Below, in pieces: positions 25,608 to 34,736 of a DNA stretch of 64,000 bases (within the stretch, counting starts at the first letter, position 1; the number at the start of each line of letters is the position of its first letter). Origin of the DNA: an uncultured Clostridia bacterium (lineage in GTDB: Bacteria > Bacillota > Clostridia > TANB77 > CAG-508). The notes under the pieces are model-generated. The model made no database searches and was not told where the DNA came from. It worked only from the letters and a program-made list of their open reading frames with translations. Position numbers and translations under genes: made by a program. The stretch lies in the NCBI GenBank assembly GCA_934130975.1, contig CAKOYU010000008.1, forward strand, positions 5,510 to 69,509. Reading direction: 5' to 3'.

Positions 25608-26273
25608 TCACTTATTACATAAAATTTGATTTTTAACTTTTTTATCTTCTTGCTTTGTTGCAAGATATTCTACTTTTTGATTTTCTTTTGTATCTGTTGT
25701 TTCATATGTTATTATATTTGTATGCATTTTTTGATACAACCCCATGTCATATTCTTCATCTTTTTTCTTGCTAAGTTGTCTATTTTTTAAATACTGTTCC
25801 ATTGCATTTTTTTCTTTTCTTCCATGTGGCTCAATATGTAAATATTTATTTCTCCAAAAAATATGATGATCATAATATTCCTCTTGTACCCCTAATAAAT
25901 TATCATAATTATACTCCACTTTAAACCTATTGTTTTTAATAGTAATTGTTATATTTGACCATACTTTTTGATTTTCTTTTTCAAATTCTTCTCTCAATAG
26001 TTTTATTTGTTCATATAATAATTTAACAAGTTTCATATATTCTTCTTCTTCTATATCGTATTTACTTGGTACTTCATAAACATTAATGAATTTTCTCTTT
26101 AATAACCCTTTTGGCAAAAAGTAAAAATACATTTCTCCTGTTTGAACCGTTCCAAGTCTATCGATTATTGAAGCATAAAGATATAATTCTTCCCATTTTC
26201 CAGGCACTGCATAAAATATTTTTTGTTGAATTTCTTCATATATTTTCTTAATTCTTTTGCTACTATTTAACAA
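25608..26273 (-). CDS. YezG/DUF600-family protein (immunity-like)
   Basis: A 221-residue protein whose first about 150 residues match the YezG/DUF600 pattern: KKIYEEIQQKI near the start, PGKWEELYLYASI, a YFYFLPKG strand, a helix LLYEQIKLLREEFEKENQKVWSNITITI and a strand KVEYNYDNL. In Bacillus such proteins are antitoxins for LXG/YeeF-type toxins. No toxin gene is present here; the gene sits in a glycolytic operon between gpmI and the NifU-like gene. It has a charged C-terminal extension (about 155-221). The family assignment is moderate and the immunity role unproven. Confidence 0.65.
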   Translation of the reverse strand: MLNSSKRIKKIYEEIQQKIFYAVPGKWEELYLYASIIDRLGTVQTGEMYFYFLPKGLLKRKFINVYEVPSKYDIEEEEYMKLVKLLYEQIKLLREEFEKENQKVWSNITITIKNNRFKVEYNYDNLLGVQEEYYDHHIFWRNKYLHIEPHGRKEKNAMEQYLKNRQLSKKKDEEYDMGLYQKMHTNIITYETTDTKENQKVEYLATKQEDKKVKNQILCNK

Positions 26274-26286
26274 CTTATTTCTCCCT

Positions 26287-27819
26287 TTATTTTACTAGAA
26301 TACTTTCGCCTGTCATTTCCTCTGGTTTTTCAATATTTAATAATTCTAACATTGTTGGTGCTAAATCTGCAAGTTTCCCTTCTTTAATTTTCAATTCTGC
26401 ATTTTCTGTTACTAATATTAATGGTACAGGATTTGTTGTATGTGCAGTATGTGGTTCCCCTGTTGCATAATCTATCATTTGCTCACAATTTCCGTGGTCT
26501 GCTGTTATTAGCATTGTTCCATGGTGTTCAAGCATTGCTTTTACTACTTTTCCAACACATTCATCAATTGTTTCTACTGCTTTTATAGCAGCTGGTAAAC
26601 TTCCTGTATGACCTACCATATCTGGATTTGCAAAGTTTAATATTATTGTATCATACTTGTCAGCATTTATTGCTTCAACAACTTTTTCTGTCACTTCTCT
26701 TGCACTCATTTCAGGTTGCATATCATATGTTGCAACTTTTGGTGATGGTACTAATATTCTATCCTCACCAGGATATTGTTTTTCTTCTCCACCATTAAAG
26801 AAAAATGTAACATGTGCATATTTTTCTGTTTCTGCTATACGCAATTGAGTCAATCCTCTTTTACTAATTACTTCTCCAAATGTATTTACTAATGGTTCTT
26901 TTTTGAATGCAATTTTTACATTTGGCATTGTTTCATCATAATTTGTAAAACATACAAAATAAGTATCCATTTTCTTTGTTTCAAAATCCTCAAAATTCTT
27001 ATCAACAATTGCTCTTGTTATTTCTCTAGCTCTATCTGGTCTAAAATTAAAGAATATTACTGAATCATGTTCTTGTATTGTTGCAATTGGTGTTTCTCCA
27101 TTACATATTACAGTTGGTTCAACAAATTCATCAAACACTTCTTTTTGATAAGAGTCTTCTATTGCTATTGTTGCAGATGTTGATTTGTTTCCCTCTCCAT
27201 TTACAAGTACATCATAACATTTTTTAACTCTGTCCCATCTTTTATCTCTATCCATTGCATAGTATCTTCCTGATAGACTTGCTATTTTTCCAATACCTTT
27301 TTCTCTCATTTTTTCTTCTAATTGAGTAATATATCCTTCCGCTGATGCTGGTGGTGTATCTCTACCATCTAAAAAACAATGTACATATACATCTTCAAAA
27401 TCTCTACGTTTTGCCATTTCTAGCAATCCATATAAATGACGTATATGACTATGAACTCCACCATCTGATAAAAGTCCTAATATATGTAATTTAGAATTAT
27501 ATTTTTTACAATTTTCTATTGCTTCTATAAATTCTGGGATTGCAAAAAAATCTCCGTCTTCAATTGATTTTGTTATCTTAGTTAATTCTTGATATACAAT
27601 TCTTCCTGCACCTATATTTGTGTGTCCTACTTCTGAATTTCCCATTTGTCCATCTGGTAATCCAACTTTTAAACCACTTGTATAGATTTTGGTTGTTTGA
27701 TATTTTTTCATTAGTTTGTCTATATTAGGTGTATTGGCTAATTTAACAGCATTTCCATCTTCTTTTTCGTTTATCCCAAATCCATCTAATATCATTAGCA
27801 TTACTGGTTTCTTTTCCAT
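26287..27819 (-). CDS. gpmI: 2,3-bisphosphoglycerate-independent phosphoglycerate mutase
   Basis: A 510-residue, two-manganese phosphoglycerate mutase of the alkaline phosphatase superfamily. Motifs seen: MLMILDGFGINEKEDGNAV with the first metal Asp, the catalytic Ser in GQMGNSEVGHTNIGAGR, LLSDGGVHSH, HCFLDGRDTPPAS, the FNFRPDRARE block, and the C-terminal metal motifs NFANPDMVGHTG and ITADHGNCEQM. It converts 3- to 2-phosphoglycerate. It follows tpiA by about 38 bases. Confidence 0.98.
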   Translation of the reverse strand: MEKKPVMLMILDGFGINEKEDGNAVKLANTPNIDKLMKKYQTTKIYTSGLKVGLPDGQMGNSEVGHTNIGAGRIVYQELTKITKSIEDGDFFAIPEFIEAIENCKKYNSKLHILGLLSDGGVHSHIRHLYGLLEMAKRRDFEDVYVHCFLDGRDTPPASAEGYITQLEEKMREKGIGKIASLSGRYYAMDRDKRWDRVKKCYDVLVNGEGNKSTSATIAIEDSYQKEVFDEFVEPTVICNGETPIATIQEHDSVIFFNFRPDRAREITRAIVDKNFEDFETKKMDTYFVCFTNYDETMPNVKIAFKKEPLVNTFGEVISKRGLTQLRIAETEKYAHVTFFFNGGEEKQYPGEDRILVPSPKVATYDMQPEMSAREVTEKVVEAINADKYDTIILNFANPDMVGHTGSLPAAIKAVETIDECVGKVVKAMLEHHGTMLITADHGNCEQMIDYATGEPHTAHTTNPVPLILVTENAELKIKEGKLADLAPTMLELLNIEKPEEMTGESILVK

Positions 27820-27857
27820 ATTTCCATCCCTTTCTGCTTTTAGAAGTGTTATTCAAA

Positions 27858-28610
27858 TTATTCATCAAACTTAACTATTTTTGAGAACTCTTCCGCCTTT
27901 AAACTTGCTCCGCCTACAAGCCCTCCATCAATATCTGACATTTCAAATAATTCTTTTGCATTTGATGATTTTACGCTTCCTCCGTATTGTATTATAACTC
28001 CTTCTGCCTCATTTTGTCCATATATTTCTGCTAATTTTTTTCTAATTTGCATAATTGTATTGTTTGCATCTTCTTTTGTAGCTGTTTTTCCTGTTCCTAT
28101 TGCCCATATTGGTTCATATGCTACTATTATTTTTTCTAAATCTTCTGATGCAATTTCTTCAAATGCTTTTGCTATTTGATTTGTTACTATTTTTTCTGTT
28201 TCTCCTGCTTCTCTTTGTTCTAATGTTTCTCCAACACACACAATTGGTTTTAAGCCATGTAATAATGCTGATTTTATCTTTTTATTTACTGTTTCATCTG
28301 TTTCATTAAAATATTGTCTTCTTTCAGAATGTCCTATTATTACATATTCCACTCCTATTGATTTTAACATTGACGCTGACACTTCTCCGGTATATGCACC
28401 TTTTTCTTCCCAATGCATGTTTTGTGCTCCTATTTTTATGTTTGTGCCTTGTACATGTAATAATGAATAAAATAAATCTATATATGGCACGCATAACAAA
28501 ACATCATTTTTTGTATCTTTTACAAGTGGTGTTAATTCTTGTATAAAATTTATCGCTTCATTTGGAAGCATATTCATTTTCCAGTTTCCTGCTATTACTT
28601 TTCTTCTCAT
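27858..28610 (-). CDS. tpiA: Triosephosphate isomerase
   Basis: A 250-residue TIM-barrel enzyme interconverting dihydroxyacetone phosphate and glyceraldehyde-3-phosphate. The catalytic Lys is in AGNWKMNM, the His in VIIGHSERRQYF and the Glu in VAYEPIWAIGTGKTA; the phosphate-binding GG motifs IQYGGSVKSSNAKEL and GLVGGASLKAEEF are intact. It is five bases after the nudix gene and probably coupled to it. Confidence 0.98.
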   Translation of the reverse strand: MRRKVIAGNWKMNMLPNEAINFIQELTPLVKDTKNDVLLCVPYIDLFYSLLHVQGTNIKIGAQNMHWEEKGAYTGEVSASMLKSIGVEYVIIGHSERRQYFNETDETVNKKIKSALLHGLKPIVCVGETLEQREAGETEKIVTNQIAKAFEEIASEDLEKIIVAYEPIWAIGTGKTATKEDANNTIMQIRKKLAEIYGQNEAEGVIIQYGGSVKSSNAKELFEMSDIDGGLVGGASLKAEEFSKIVKFDE

Positions 28611-28615
28611 TGTTC

Positions 28616-29236
28616 TTACCTCCCTTTTGCTTGTTCTTTAAAATTTCTCATTTTGATTTTTTCATCTAATATTGAGAAAATTCTTTCAGCCTCATCTGAT
28701 TTTGGCATTAACATTTCTGGATCATCACATCTAACTCTTCGTTTAACTTCTTCATAATCCATAAAAAACAATTCTTCTACTTCAGAATCTTGCTTAGTAT
28801 AACTTTCAAGAGAATTATCTAAAAAAGCCAAATAGAAATGCATAATATATCGTCCTTGTCTTCCATAATCAGTTAAATTAATTTTGTTTTCTGCAAACTT
28901 CTGCATGTTATTATATAAATACTCTGAATCTGTTAATCCTACTTCTTCTCTCGCTTCTCTTAGCATTGCTTGTGTAGCTGTTTCGTCTGGATCAACATGT
29001 GCAGAAACACTTACATCTATCTTATTAGGATTATTCTGCTTATTTCTGCTTCTCCTTTGCATTAAAACTTGGTTAGTTTCTGGATTTATTATCCAAAGTT
29101 GAACTCCCTCAAGTAATAAGCCTCTATTGATTCCTTCTTCTCTATTAACTATTCCTATCGGCTCATTTTGTTCATTATAAAATGTTAAACTTTCTTCTTG
29201 ATTTTCTCTTGATATTTTATATTTTTCTAATCCCAT
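28616..29236 (-). CDS. Nudix hydrolase, isopentenyl-diphosphate isomerase-like
   Basis: A 206-residue nudix protein. The nudix box is AHVDPDETATQAMLREAREEVGL: the key Glu residues (REAREE) are intact, but the first Gly of the classic motif is Ala. The N-terminal FYNEQNEPIGIVNREEGINRGLL and QLWIINPETNQVLMQRRS resemble isopentenyl-diphosphate isomerase and its YfcD-like relatives. The substrate is unknown; a nucleoside-diphosphate derivative is likely. It is embedded between pgk and tpiA, an unusual interruption of the glycolytic order. Confidence 0.82.
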   Translation of the reverse strand: MGLEKYKISRENQEESLTFYNEQNEPIGIVNREEGINRGLLLEGVQLWIINPETNQVLMQRRSRNKQNNPNKIDVSVSAHVDPDETATQAMLREAREEVGLTDSEYLYNNMQKFAENKINLTDYGRQGRYIMHFYLAFLDNSLESYTKQDSEVEELFFMDYEEVKRRVRCDDPEMLMPKSDEAERIFSILDEKIKMRNFKEQAKGR

Positions 29237-29248
29237 TTTCTACATCCT

Positions 29249-30433
29249 TTATTTATTTTGTAAACATTCAATTCCTGGTAATTTTTTACCTTCTAAGAAT
29301 TCAAGTGAAGCTCCTCCACCTGTTGAAATATGTGTCATTTTGTCAGCTAATCCAGCTTTTTCTACTGCTGCTGCTGAATCTCCACCACCAATTATTGTTG
29401 TTGCATCTAATTCTGCTAATGCATGTGCAATTGCATTTGTTCCAATTGCAAATTGATCAAATTCAAATAATCCTAAAGGTCCATTCCATACAACTGTTTT
29501 TGCTGTTTTTAATTCATTCTTGAACATTTCTATTGTTTTTTCTCCAATATCAAATCCTTCCCATCCTTCTGGAATATCTGTCCAAGCTACTGTTTTACTT
29601 TCTGTATCTGGCTTAAATTCTTTTCCTACTTTTGTATCAATTGGCAATAAGAATTTTACGCCCTTTTCTTCTGCTTTTTTCATTAAATTTAATGCTAATT
29701 CACATTTATCTGGTTCGCATAGTGAATTTCCAACTTCATATCCTTGTGCTTTAAAGAATGTATATGCCATTCCTCCACCAATCATTAATGTATCTACTTT
29801 TTCTAATAAACTATCTATAACACCTATTTTGTCAGAAACTTTTGCTCCTCCTAATATTGCTACAAATGGTCTTTCTGGATTATTCAAAGCATCTCCTAAG
29901 AATTTTAATTCTTTTTCTATTAAAAATCCTGATACAGATGGTAAATAATGTGATACACCTTCTGTTGAAGCATGTGCTCTGTGTGCTGTTCCAAATGCAT
30001 CATTTACAAATACTTCTGCCATGCTTGCTAATTCTTTAGCAAATTCTGGATTATTATCTGTCTCTTCTCTATGGAATCTTACATTTTCAAGTAACATTAC
30101 TTGTCCTTCTTGTAAGTTTTCAGCTAATGATTTTGCACTTTCTCCAATAACATCTTTTGCCATTAATACTTCTTGACCTAATTGTTTTGATAATTCTTTT
30201 GCAACTGGTGCTAAAGAAAATTCTGGTTTAACTTCTCCCTTTGGTCTACCTAAGTGAGATGCTAAAATTATTTTACAATTTTGTTCTATCAAATATTTTA
30301 TAGTTGGTAATGCTGCAACTATTCTTCTATTATCTGTAATATTTTGATTTTCGTCCATTGGAACATTGAAATCGCATCTTACAAATACTTTTTTTCCTTT
30401 TAAATCTATATCTCTTACTGTTTTTTTACTCAT
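29249..30433 (-). CDS. pgk: Phosphoglycerate kinase
   Basis: A 394-residue monomeric kinase transferring phosphate from 1,3-bisphosphoglycerate to ADP. Motifs: KKVFVRCDFNVPMDENQNI, ILASHLGRPKGEV, MLLENVRFHREE, FVNDAFGTAHRAHAST, AILGGAKVSDKIGVI and the nucleotide loop TIIGGGDSAAAVEKAG, THISTGGGASLEFLEG. It is downstream of gap with a hairpin between them. Start site has GAGGAGG upstream. Confidence 0.98.
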   Translation of the reverse strand: MSKKTVRDIDLKGKKVFVRCDFNVPMDENQNITDNRRIVAALPTIKYLIEQNCKIILASHLGRPKGEVKPEFSLAPVAKELSKQLGQEVLMAKDVIGESAKSLAENLQEGQVMLLENVRFHREETDNNPEFAKELASMAEVFVNDAFGTAHRAHASTEGVSHYLPSVSGFLIEKELKFLGDALNNPERPFVAILGGAKVSDKIGVIDSLLEKVDTLMIGGGMAYTFFKAQGYEVGNSLCEPDKCELALNLMKKAEEKGVKFLLPIDTKVGKEFKPDTESKTVAWTDIPEGWEGFDIGEKTIEMFKNELKTAKTVVWNGPLGLFEFDQFAIGTNAIAHALAELDATTIIGGGDSAAAVEKAGLADKMTHISTGGGASLEFLEGKKLPGIECLQNK

Positions 30434-30467
30434 TAAAAATTCCTCCTCGTATTTTAAAAAGCATTAA

Positions 30468-30496
30468 AAGGCCAGAGGCTAGAAGCCCCTAACCTT
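30468..30496 (-). terminator. Hairpin between gap and pgk
   Basis: On the minus strand AAGGTTAGGGGCT pairs with AGCCTCTGGCCTT (13 bp, three G-U pairs, loop TCT), followed by TTTAATGCTTTTT. It could attenuate transcription so that gap is expressed above the downstream glycolytic genes. Confidence 0.75.
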
Positions 30497-30502
30497 GAAA
30501 TT

Positions 30503-31513
30503 TTATTGATGATCAACTGATGCCATATAGCATGCTAAGTCGATTAATTTGTTTGAATATCCCCATTCGTTGTCATACCAAGCTACTAATTTAACAAATG
30601 TATCTGTTAACATTATTCCTGCTGTTGCATCAAATATTGATGTATGCATATCTGAAACAAAGTCTGATGAAACTACAGCTTCGTCTGTATATTCCATTAT
30701 TCCTTTCATTTCATTTTCTGTAGCTCTTTTTACAGCTGCACAAATTTCTTCATATGTTGTTGGTCTTTCTAGATTAACTGTCAAATCAACAACTGAAACA
30801 TCAACTGTTGGTACTCTGAATGACATACCTGTTAATTTTCCATTTAATGATGGAATAACTTTTCCTACTGCTTTTGCAGCTCCTGTTGATGATGGTATGA
30901 TGTTAGCTGCTGCTGCACGTCCACCTCTCCAATCTTTTTTAGAAGCTCCATCAACTGTTTTTTGTGTTGCTGTTGTTGCATGAACTGTTGTCATAAGTCC
31001 TTCTTTAATTCCAAAATTATCATTTATTACTTTTGCAAGTGGTGCTAAACAGTTTGTTGTACATGATGCATTTGATACAATATTCATATCTGATGTATAT
31101 GTTGTGTTATTTACTCCCATTACAAACATTGGTGCATCTTTTGATGGTGCACTTATTAATACTTTTTTAGCTCCAGCTTCTAAGTGTGCTTGTGCTTTTT
31201 CCATTGTTGTGAATACTCCAGAACATTCTAGAACATATTCTACTCCTAATTCTCCCCAAGGAATGTTCTTTGGGTCCATTTCATTATATACTTTTATTGT
31301 TCTTCCATTTACTACTAAATTTCCATCTTTTTCTTCTACTGTTCCGTTGAATCTTCCATGTACAGTATCAAATTTTGTCATATATGCCATGTAGTCTGCT
31401 GCTACAAATGGGTCATTTACTGCTACAACCTCTACCTCCTCTTTTCCTAGCGCTGCTTGGAATGCTAATTTTCCAATTCTTCCAAATCCGTTAATTCCTA
31501 CTTTTACTGACAT
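30503..31513 (-). CDS. gap: Glyceraldehyde-3-phosphate dehydrogenase, type I
   Basis: A 336-residue NAD-dependent dehydrogenase. The N-terminal Rossmann motif is VGINGFGRIGKLAFQAAL, Asp follows in VAVNDPF, the catalytic Cys is in SNASCTTNCLAPLAK and the catalytic His in TTVHATTATQKTVDG. The C-terminal WYDNEWGYSNKLIDL is intact. It is the first gene of the glycolytic operon gap-pgk-nudix-tpiA-gpmI and has its own promoter. Confidence 0.98.
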   Translation of the reverse strand: MSVKVGINGFGRIGKLAFQAALGKEEVEVVAVNDPFVAADYMAYMTKFDTVHGRFNGTVEEKDGNLVVNGRTIKVYNEMDPKNIPWGELGVEYVLECSGVFTTMEKAQAHLEAGAKKVLISAPSKDAPMFVMGVNNTTYTSDMNIVSNASCTTNCLAPLAKVINDNFGIKEGLMTTVHATTATQKTVDGASKKDWRGGRAAAANIIPSSTGAAKAVGKVIPSLNGKLTGMSFRVPTVDVSVVDLTVNLERPTTYEEICAAVKRATENEMKGIMEYTDEAVVSSDFVSDMHTSIFDATAGIMLTDTFVKLVAWYDNEWGYSNKLIDLACYMASVDHQ

Positions 31514-31596
31514 AAAAATTTCCTCCTTTTTAGATGTTAGTTTTTTGTTTCCTTTTCTAACCTCTAATTCTATTTTTACCTTCTTCAGGCAAGTTT

Positions 31597-31625
31597 ATTC
31601 TATAACAAAATTCTTTACATTTCAA
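31597..31625 (-). promoter_or_regulatory. Promoter of the gap operon
   Basis: TTGAAA (31620-31625) and TAGAAT (31597-31602) with a 17-base spacer on the minus strand, about 85 bases before the gap start. Confidence 0.65.
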
Positions 31626-31640
31626 GTAGTATTTGAAATT

Positions 31641-32075
31641 TTATAAGTATTTTTTTAAAGTTTCTACACTGTCTTCTTGCATAACAACAAAATCATTTAA
31701 AATATTTTTCACTTCAGTATCTACACTAGGATTATTATTAAGTAATCTTCTTCCCTCAATAATTCCCATATTAGTACCTTGCATCAATAATTCTGAAATC
31801 TTAGAATTGCTTTGGTCATTCATTGTTTTCATATTAATTCCATACCATGTCATCATTTTTTCCATTTTATTTGTTTCATGTGGTTCTTTGCTAGCATATT
31901 GAGAATATATGTTATCTATCCTTTCGGCTATTTTCTTATACTTTCCATACTCTACATCTAAAACTTTTTTGAATCTCTCATCTCCAACTTTGTCTGAAAC
32001 AAAATGAATTGCATCCATTCCCATTGTTGTTCCTTTATTAACTTCATCTAAGACTTTTACATTAATATCTTCCAT
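31641..32075 (-). CDS. Unknown helical protein, possibly ferritin-like bundle
   Basis: I do not recognise this 144-residue protein by name. It is soluble and almost wholly helical, with four amphipathic helices (about 3-28, 34-62, 75-104, 115-143), a layout like the four-helix bundles of DUF2383/ferritin-like proteins. Candidate acidic residues are spread through the helices, but the ExxH metal motif of true ferritins is not evident. It is Met- and Lys-rich, monocistronic and located just upstream of gap. Confidence 0.55.
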   Translation of the reverse strand: MEDINVKVLDEVNKGTTMGMDAIHFVSDKVGDERFKKVLDVEYGKYKKIAERIDNIYSQYASKEPHETNKMEKMMTWYGINMKTMNDQSNSKISELLMQGTNMGIIEGRRLLNNNPSVDTEVKNILNDFVVMQEDSVETLKKYL

Positions 32076-32138
32076 AAAATTTTACCTCCTAAAGCTATTT
32101 TTGCCAATTAATATATTTTTATACAATCCACAAAAAAA

Positions 32139-32174
32139 AAGAGTAAAAGCACATATTCAATTGCATTTACTCTT
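32139..32174 (-). terminator. Intrinsic terminator after the S1-domain gene
   Basis: AAGAGTAAATGC ... GTGCTTTTACTCTT (12-bp imperfect stem) followed by TTTTTTT on the minus strand. Confidence 0.85.
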
Positions 32175-32179
32175 ATTTT

Positions 32180-33106
32180 CTATTTATTTTTTTCAGAAAT
32201 ATATTCTTCATATCCATATTCTGAAGAAGTTCCTTCAAGTTCTTTAATAGACAATCCTATTTTAAGTTTCTCTTTATCTATATTTATAATTTTAGCATTT
32301 ACCGTTTGACCTAATTGTAATTCATCTTCTGGCTTTACAACTCTTCTTAATCCTGTTATTTCTGAATTATGTACTAGTCCTTCTAATCCATTTTCTATTT
32401 CTACAAATGCTCCAAACGGTGCAAATTTCACCACTTTACAAGTTACTATATCATTTATTTGGTATTTATTAGCCTTAGCGAACCAAGGATTTTCTCCTTT
32501 TAAAGGATATTCTAAGCTAATTTTTCTTTCTTCTTTATTGAAATCTTTTATTTTAACTTCAATCTCGTCACCGACATTAAATTTGTCTTCTAATTTTTCA
32601 TTTCTATCCCATACTAATTCTGATTTATGTGCAAGTCCATTTGTTACTCCCAAGTCTACAAATATTCCATAATCAACAATTTTAGAAATAGTTCCTATAT
32701 ATATTTTTCCTATTTTTATGTTGTTCCAAAATTCCTCAATGCTTTTGGCTCTTTCAATTTTTTGTCTTTTTATTTCTTCTGCCTGTTTAATTTTTAGTTC
32801 TTTTTCTTTTTTTCTATTTTCTTCTCTTTTATATTTTTTGTATGATAAAAGTACATTTCCTAATCCATCATTCCATTTTAATACATCTGCAGTTATTGTA
32901 TCTTCTGGTTTGAATTCGTCTTTTGGATTTTTATTTTCATCATCTGAATATTCTTTTCTTGGTATTATTCCATCTGCTTTATATTTAAAATCTACAAATA
33001 TTTCTCCTTTACTTGAAATTTGTATTACAGTTCCTGTTATTCTTTTATCGAATTTTTCTGCATTTAATGATTCATTATATAATTTTTCGAAATTTTCCTC
33101 TTCCAT
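32180..33106 (-). CDS. S1 RNA-binding domain protein (ribosomal protein S1-like)
   Basis: A 308-residue protein with three S1 (OB-fold) domains. Domain 1 (about 20-85) contains KRITGTVIQISSKGEIFVDF; domain 2 (about 130-202) contains GKIYIGTISKIVDYGIFVDLG; domain 3 (about 218-290) contains DIVTCKVVKFAPFGAFVEI and GLEGLVHNSEI. A Lys/Glu-rich helix joins domains 1 and 2. Short S1-like proteins of this size serve as ribosomal S1 or its relatives in Firmicutes and bind mRNA. Domain 1 is less regular than the other two. It is monocistronic. Confidence 0.85.
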   Translation of the reverse strand: MEEENFEKLYNESLNAEKFDKRITGTVIQISSKGEIFVDFKYKADGIIPRKEYSDDENKNPKDEFKPEDTITADVLKWNDGLGNVLLSYKKYKREENRKKEKELKIKQAEEIKRQKIERAKSIEEFWNNIKIGKIYIGTISKIVDYGIFVDLGVTNGLAHKSELVWDRNEKLEDKFNVGDEIEVKIKDFNKEERKISLEYPLKGENPWFAKANKYQINDIVTCKVVKFAPFGAFVEIENGLEGLVHNSEITGLRRVVKPEDELQLGQTVNAKIINIDKEKLKIGLSIKELEGTSSEYGYEEYISEKNK

Positions 33107-33193
33107 GTTATATGTATCCTTTCTTTTAACAATTTATGTCTGTATAATAACATAGATTTTTATATTTAACAAGTATTATTTCGTACAAAGAAA

Positions 33194-33232
33194 ACAGTAT
33201 ATTTTAACATAAAATTAGTTAAAATATACTGT
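33194..33232 (-). terminator. Intrinsic terminator with 15-bp perfect stem
   Basis: ACAGTATATTTTAAC-taattttat-GTTAAAATATACTGT then TTTCTTTG on the minus strand, ten bases past the stop of the unknown gene at 33243. Confidence 0.85.
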
Positions 33233-33242
33233 CAGTCAACTG

Positions 33243-33914
33243 TTATTCATTATATAATTCAGATAAAGAAATATAATCTTGTCGATTTTGCTTATCAAGA
33301 TAAATCTTAGTTTTCAGCCCTTTTTCTATTTGTAATCTATTATAATCTCTATAAAGCACATCGTGTTCGCATAATGAGGAGGGCTTTCCTCCACCTTCAG
33401 CATTAAAAAGTTGTAAGCTTTGACGTTGGTACAATTTTATCTTAACAAAAAATACATACGCTTCATACTGCTCTCCTTTTTTTACTTCTTTAGCAAACAT
33501 ACTTTTTTTCTCTTGAAAATCAATTACTTTTATCTTTTTCAGTACTTTCACACTTTTACATTTACTTTTAGGAATATATATGTCAGGTATACCATTCCAC
33601 CATATTTCTGAATTGCTCCTTATTAAAGCATAAATGACATTACTTTTTTTATTATACTTTTTATCTTGTTTTTCTTGTAGCAATATTTCAATACCATTTT
33701 CTTTCTTTTTCAATTTCATTTTAATATCACTAAAGATTACATTGTAAAAGTTTTCCAAGTCATATATTTGATTTTCAAATTTAATATCAATGACTTCTTC
33801 TTTTCCTCTTAAGCAATTTTTATATCTTAGGACAAGACTTTTATAGTTATCTACTAGAAAAGTTTCATATGACCATTTCCGTTTGCAAACCGCTTCACTC
33901 ATGTAAAATTCCAT
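33243..33914 (-). CDS. Unknown protein
   Basis: I do not recognise this 223-residue protein. It is basic and soluble with no signal peptide or membrane segment. It contains a Trp-rich stretch IWWNGIPDIYIP in the middle, a Lys-rich region, and a Gly-rich turn FNAEGGGKPSS near residue 175. The start has AAGGAG seven bases upstream. It has its own terminator and sits immediately downstream of sigK, but there is nothing to show a sporulation role. A 9-bp inverted repeat (AGTTGACTG) flanks the gene at 33233 and 33942. Confidence 0.5.
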   Translation of the reverse strand: MEFYMSEAVCKRKWSYETFLVDNYKSLVLRYKNCLRGKEEVIDIKFENQIYDLENFYNVIFSDIKMKLKKKENGIEILLQEKQDKKYNKKSNVIYALIRSNSEIWWNGIPDIYIPKSKCKSVKVLKKIKVIDFQEKKSMFAKEVKKGEQYEAYVFFVKIKLYQRQSLQLFNAEGGGKPSSLCEHDVLYRDYNRLQIEKGLKTKIYLDKQNRQDYISLSELYNE

Positions 33915-34034
33915 ATTTTTCTCCTTCTTTACTAGTTGACTGTTACATTTACATTATAATTATTTTGTAAATTTTCTACCTCCTTTTAAGCTAACACAAT
34001 CTTACACCACTTCGTTCATTATGTCAAGTTAAAT

Positions 34035-34736
34035 TTATTCTTTTATCTCTTTAGCAAGCTTTCCAATAGCTTTAGTTTCTATACGAGATACATATGAACG
34101 TGAAATCCCCATTTCATGAGCAATTTCAATTTGAGTCTTAGGTTTATGTCCATCTAGACCGAAGCGGAGCTCTAAAATAGTACGTTCTCTATCTTTTAAA
34201 ATACTTTTCATCTTTTCGTATAAAAGTTTCACTTTCATTTTTAAATCTACAGAATCCTCAACACTACGTTCATCATTTTCAAGTACTTCTTGTAATGTAA
34301 CTACATTATCATCTTTGTCTTTTCCTATTGGTTCATTTAAATAAACTTCATTATTTAATTTTTTGGTTGCTCTAAAATGCATTAATATTTCATTATCAAT
34401 ACATCTAGAAACATATGTAGAAAGTCTAGCACCTTTTTCTGGTTTAAAACTATTAATACCTTTAATAAGCCCAATCGTACCAATAGATATTAAATCATCC
34501 TGATCAACATTTGAATTACTATATTTTTTACAAACATGTGCAACTAGTCTTAAATTTTTCTCTATAAGTATATTACGAGCTTCTTCATCACCTGTACTTA
34601 ATTTTTCAAGACACATACGTTCTTCTTCAGCACTTAATGGCTCTGGAAAAAGTTGTACTCCTGAAATATATCCAACTGTAAATACTGCTGTTTGTAAAAA
34701 TTGAATAAATCCACTTATGCAAAGTGCAGAAAACAT
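34035..34736 (-). CDS. sigK: Sporulation sigma factor SigK (with pro-sequence)
   Basis: A 233-residue sigma-70 family protein matching the late mother-cell factor sigma-K. The first about 25 residues are hydrophobic (MFSALCISGFIQFLQTAVF), the pro-sequence that tethers pro-sigma-K until cleavage by SpoIVFB. Then LSAEEERMCLEKLSTGDEEAR, region 2 with NLRLVAHVCKKY and DDLISIGTIGLIKGI, and region 4 with the helix-turn-helix TQIEIAHEMGISRSYVSRIE. The gene is uninterrupted, so no skin-type excision inside the reading frame is needed. Its leader and first four codons are duplicated 1.5 kb upstream, and its ribosome site GGGGGTG lies in a long hairpin. Confidence 0.93.
   Translation of the reverse strand: MFSALCISGFIQFLQTAVFTVGYISGVQLFPEPLSAEEERMCLEKLSTGDEEARNILIEKNLRLVAHVCKKYSNSNVDQDDLISIGTIGLIKGINSFKPEKGARLSTYVSRCIDNEILMHFRATKKLNNEVYLNEPIGKDKDDNVVTLQEVLENDERSVEDSVDLKMKVKLLYEKMKSILKDRERTILELRFGLDGHKPKTQIEIAHEMGISRSYVSRIETKAIGKLAKEIKE

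Noticed and set aside
33233..33950. 9-bp inverted repeat flanking the unknown gene at 33243, as possible transposon ends
   Set aside because: Too short, not at gene-proximal transposon-like borders, no transposase and no target duplication seen.
34035..34736. skin-type interruption of sigK
   Set aside because: The sigK frame is complete from pro-sequence to region 4; the inserted cassette lies upstream of the intact copy.
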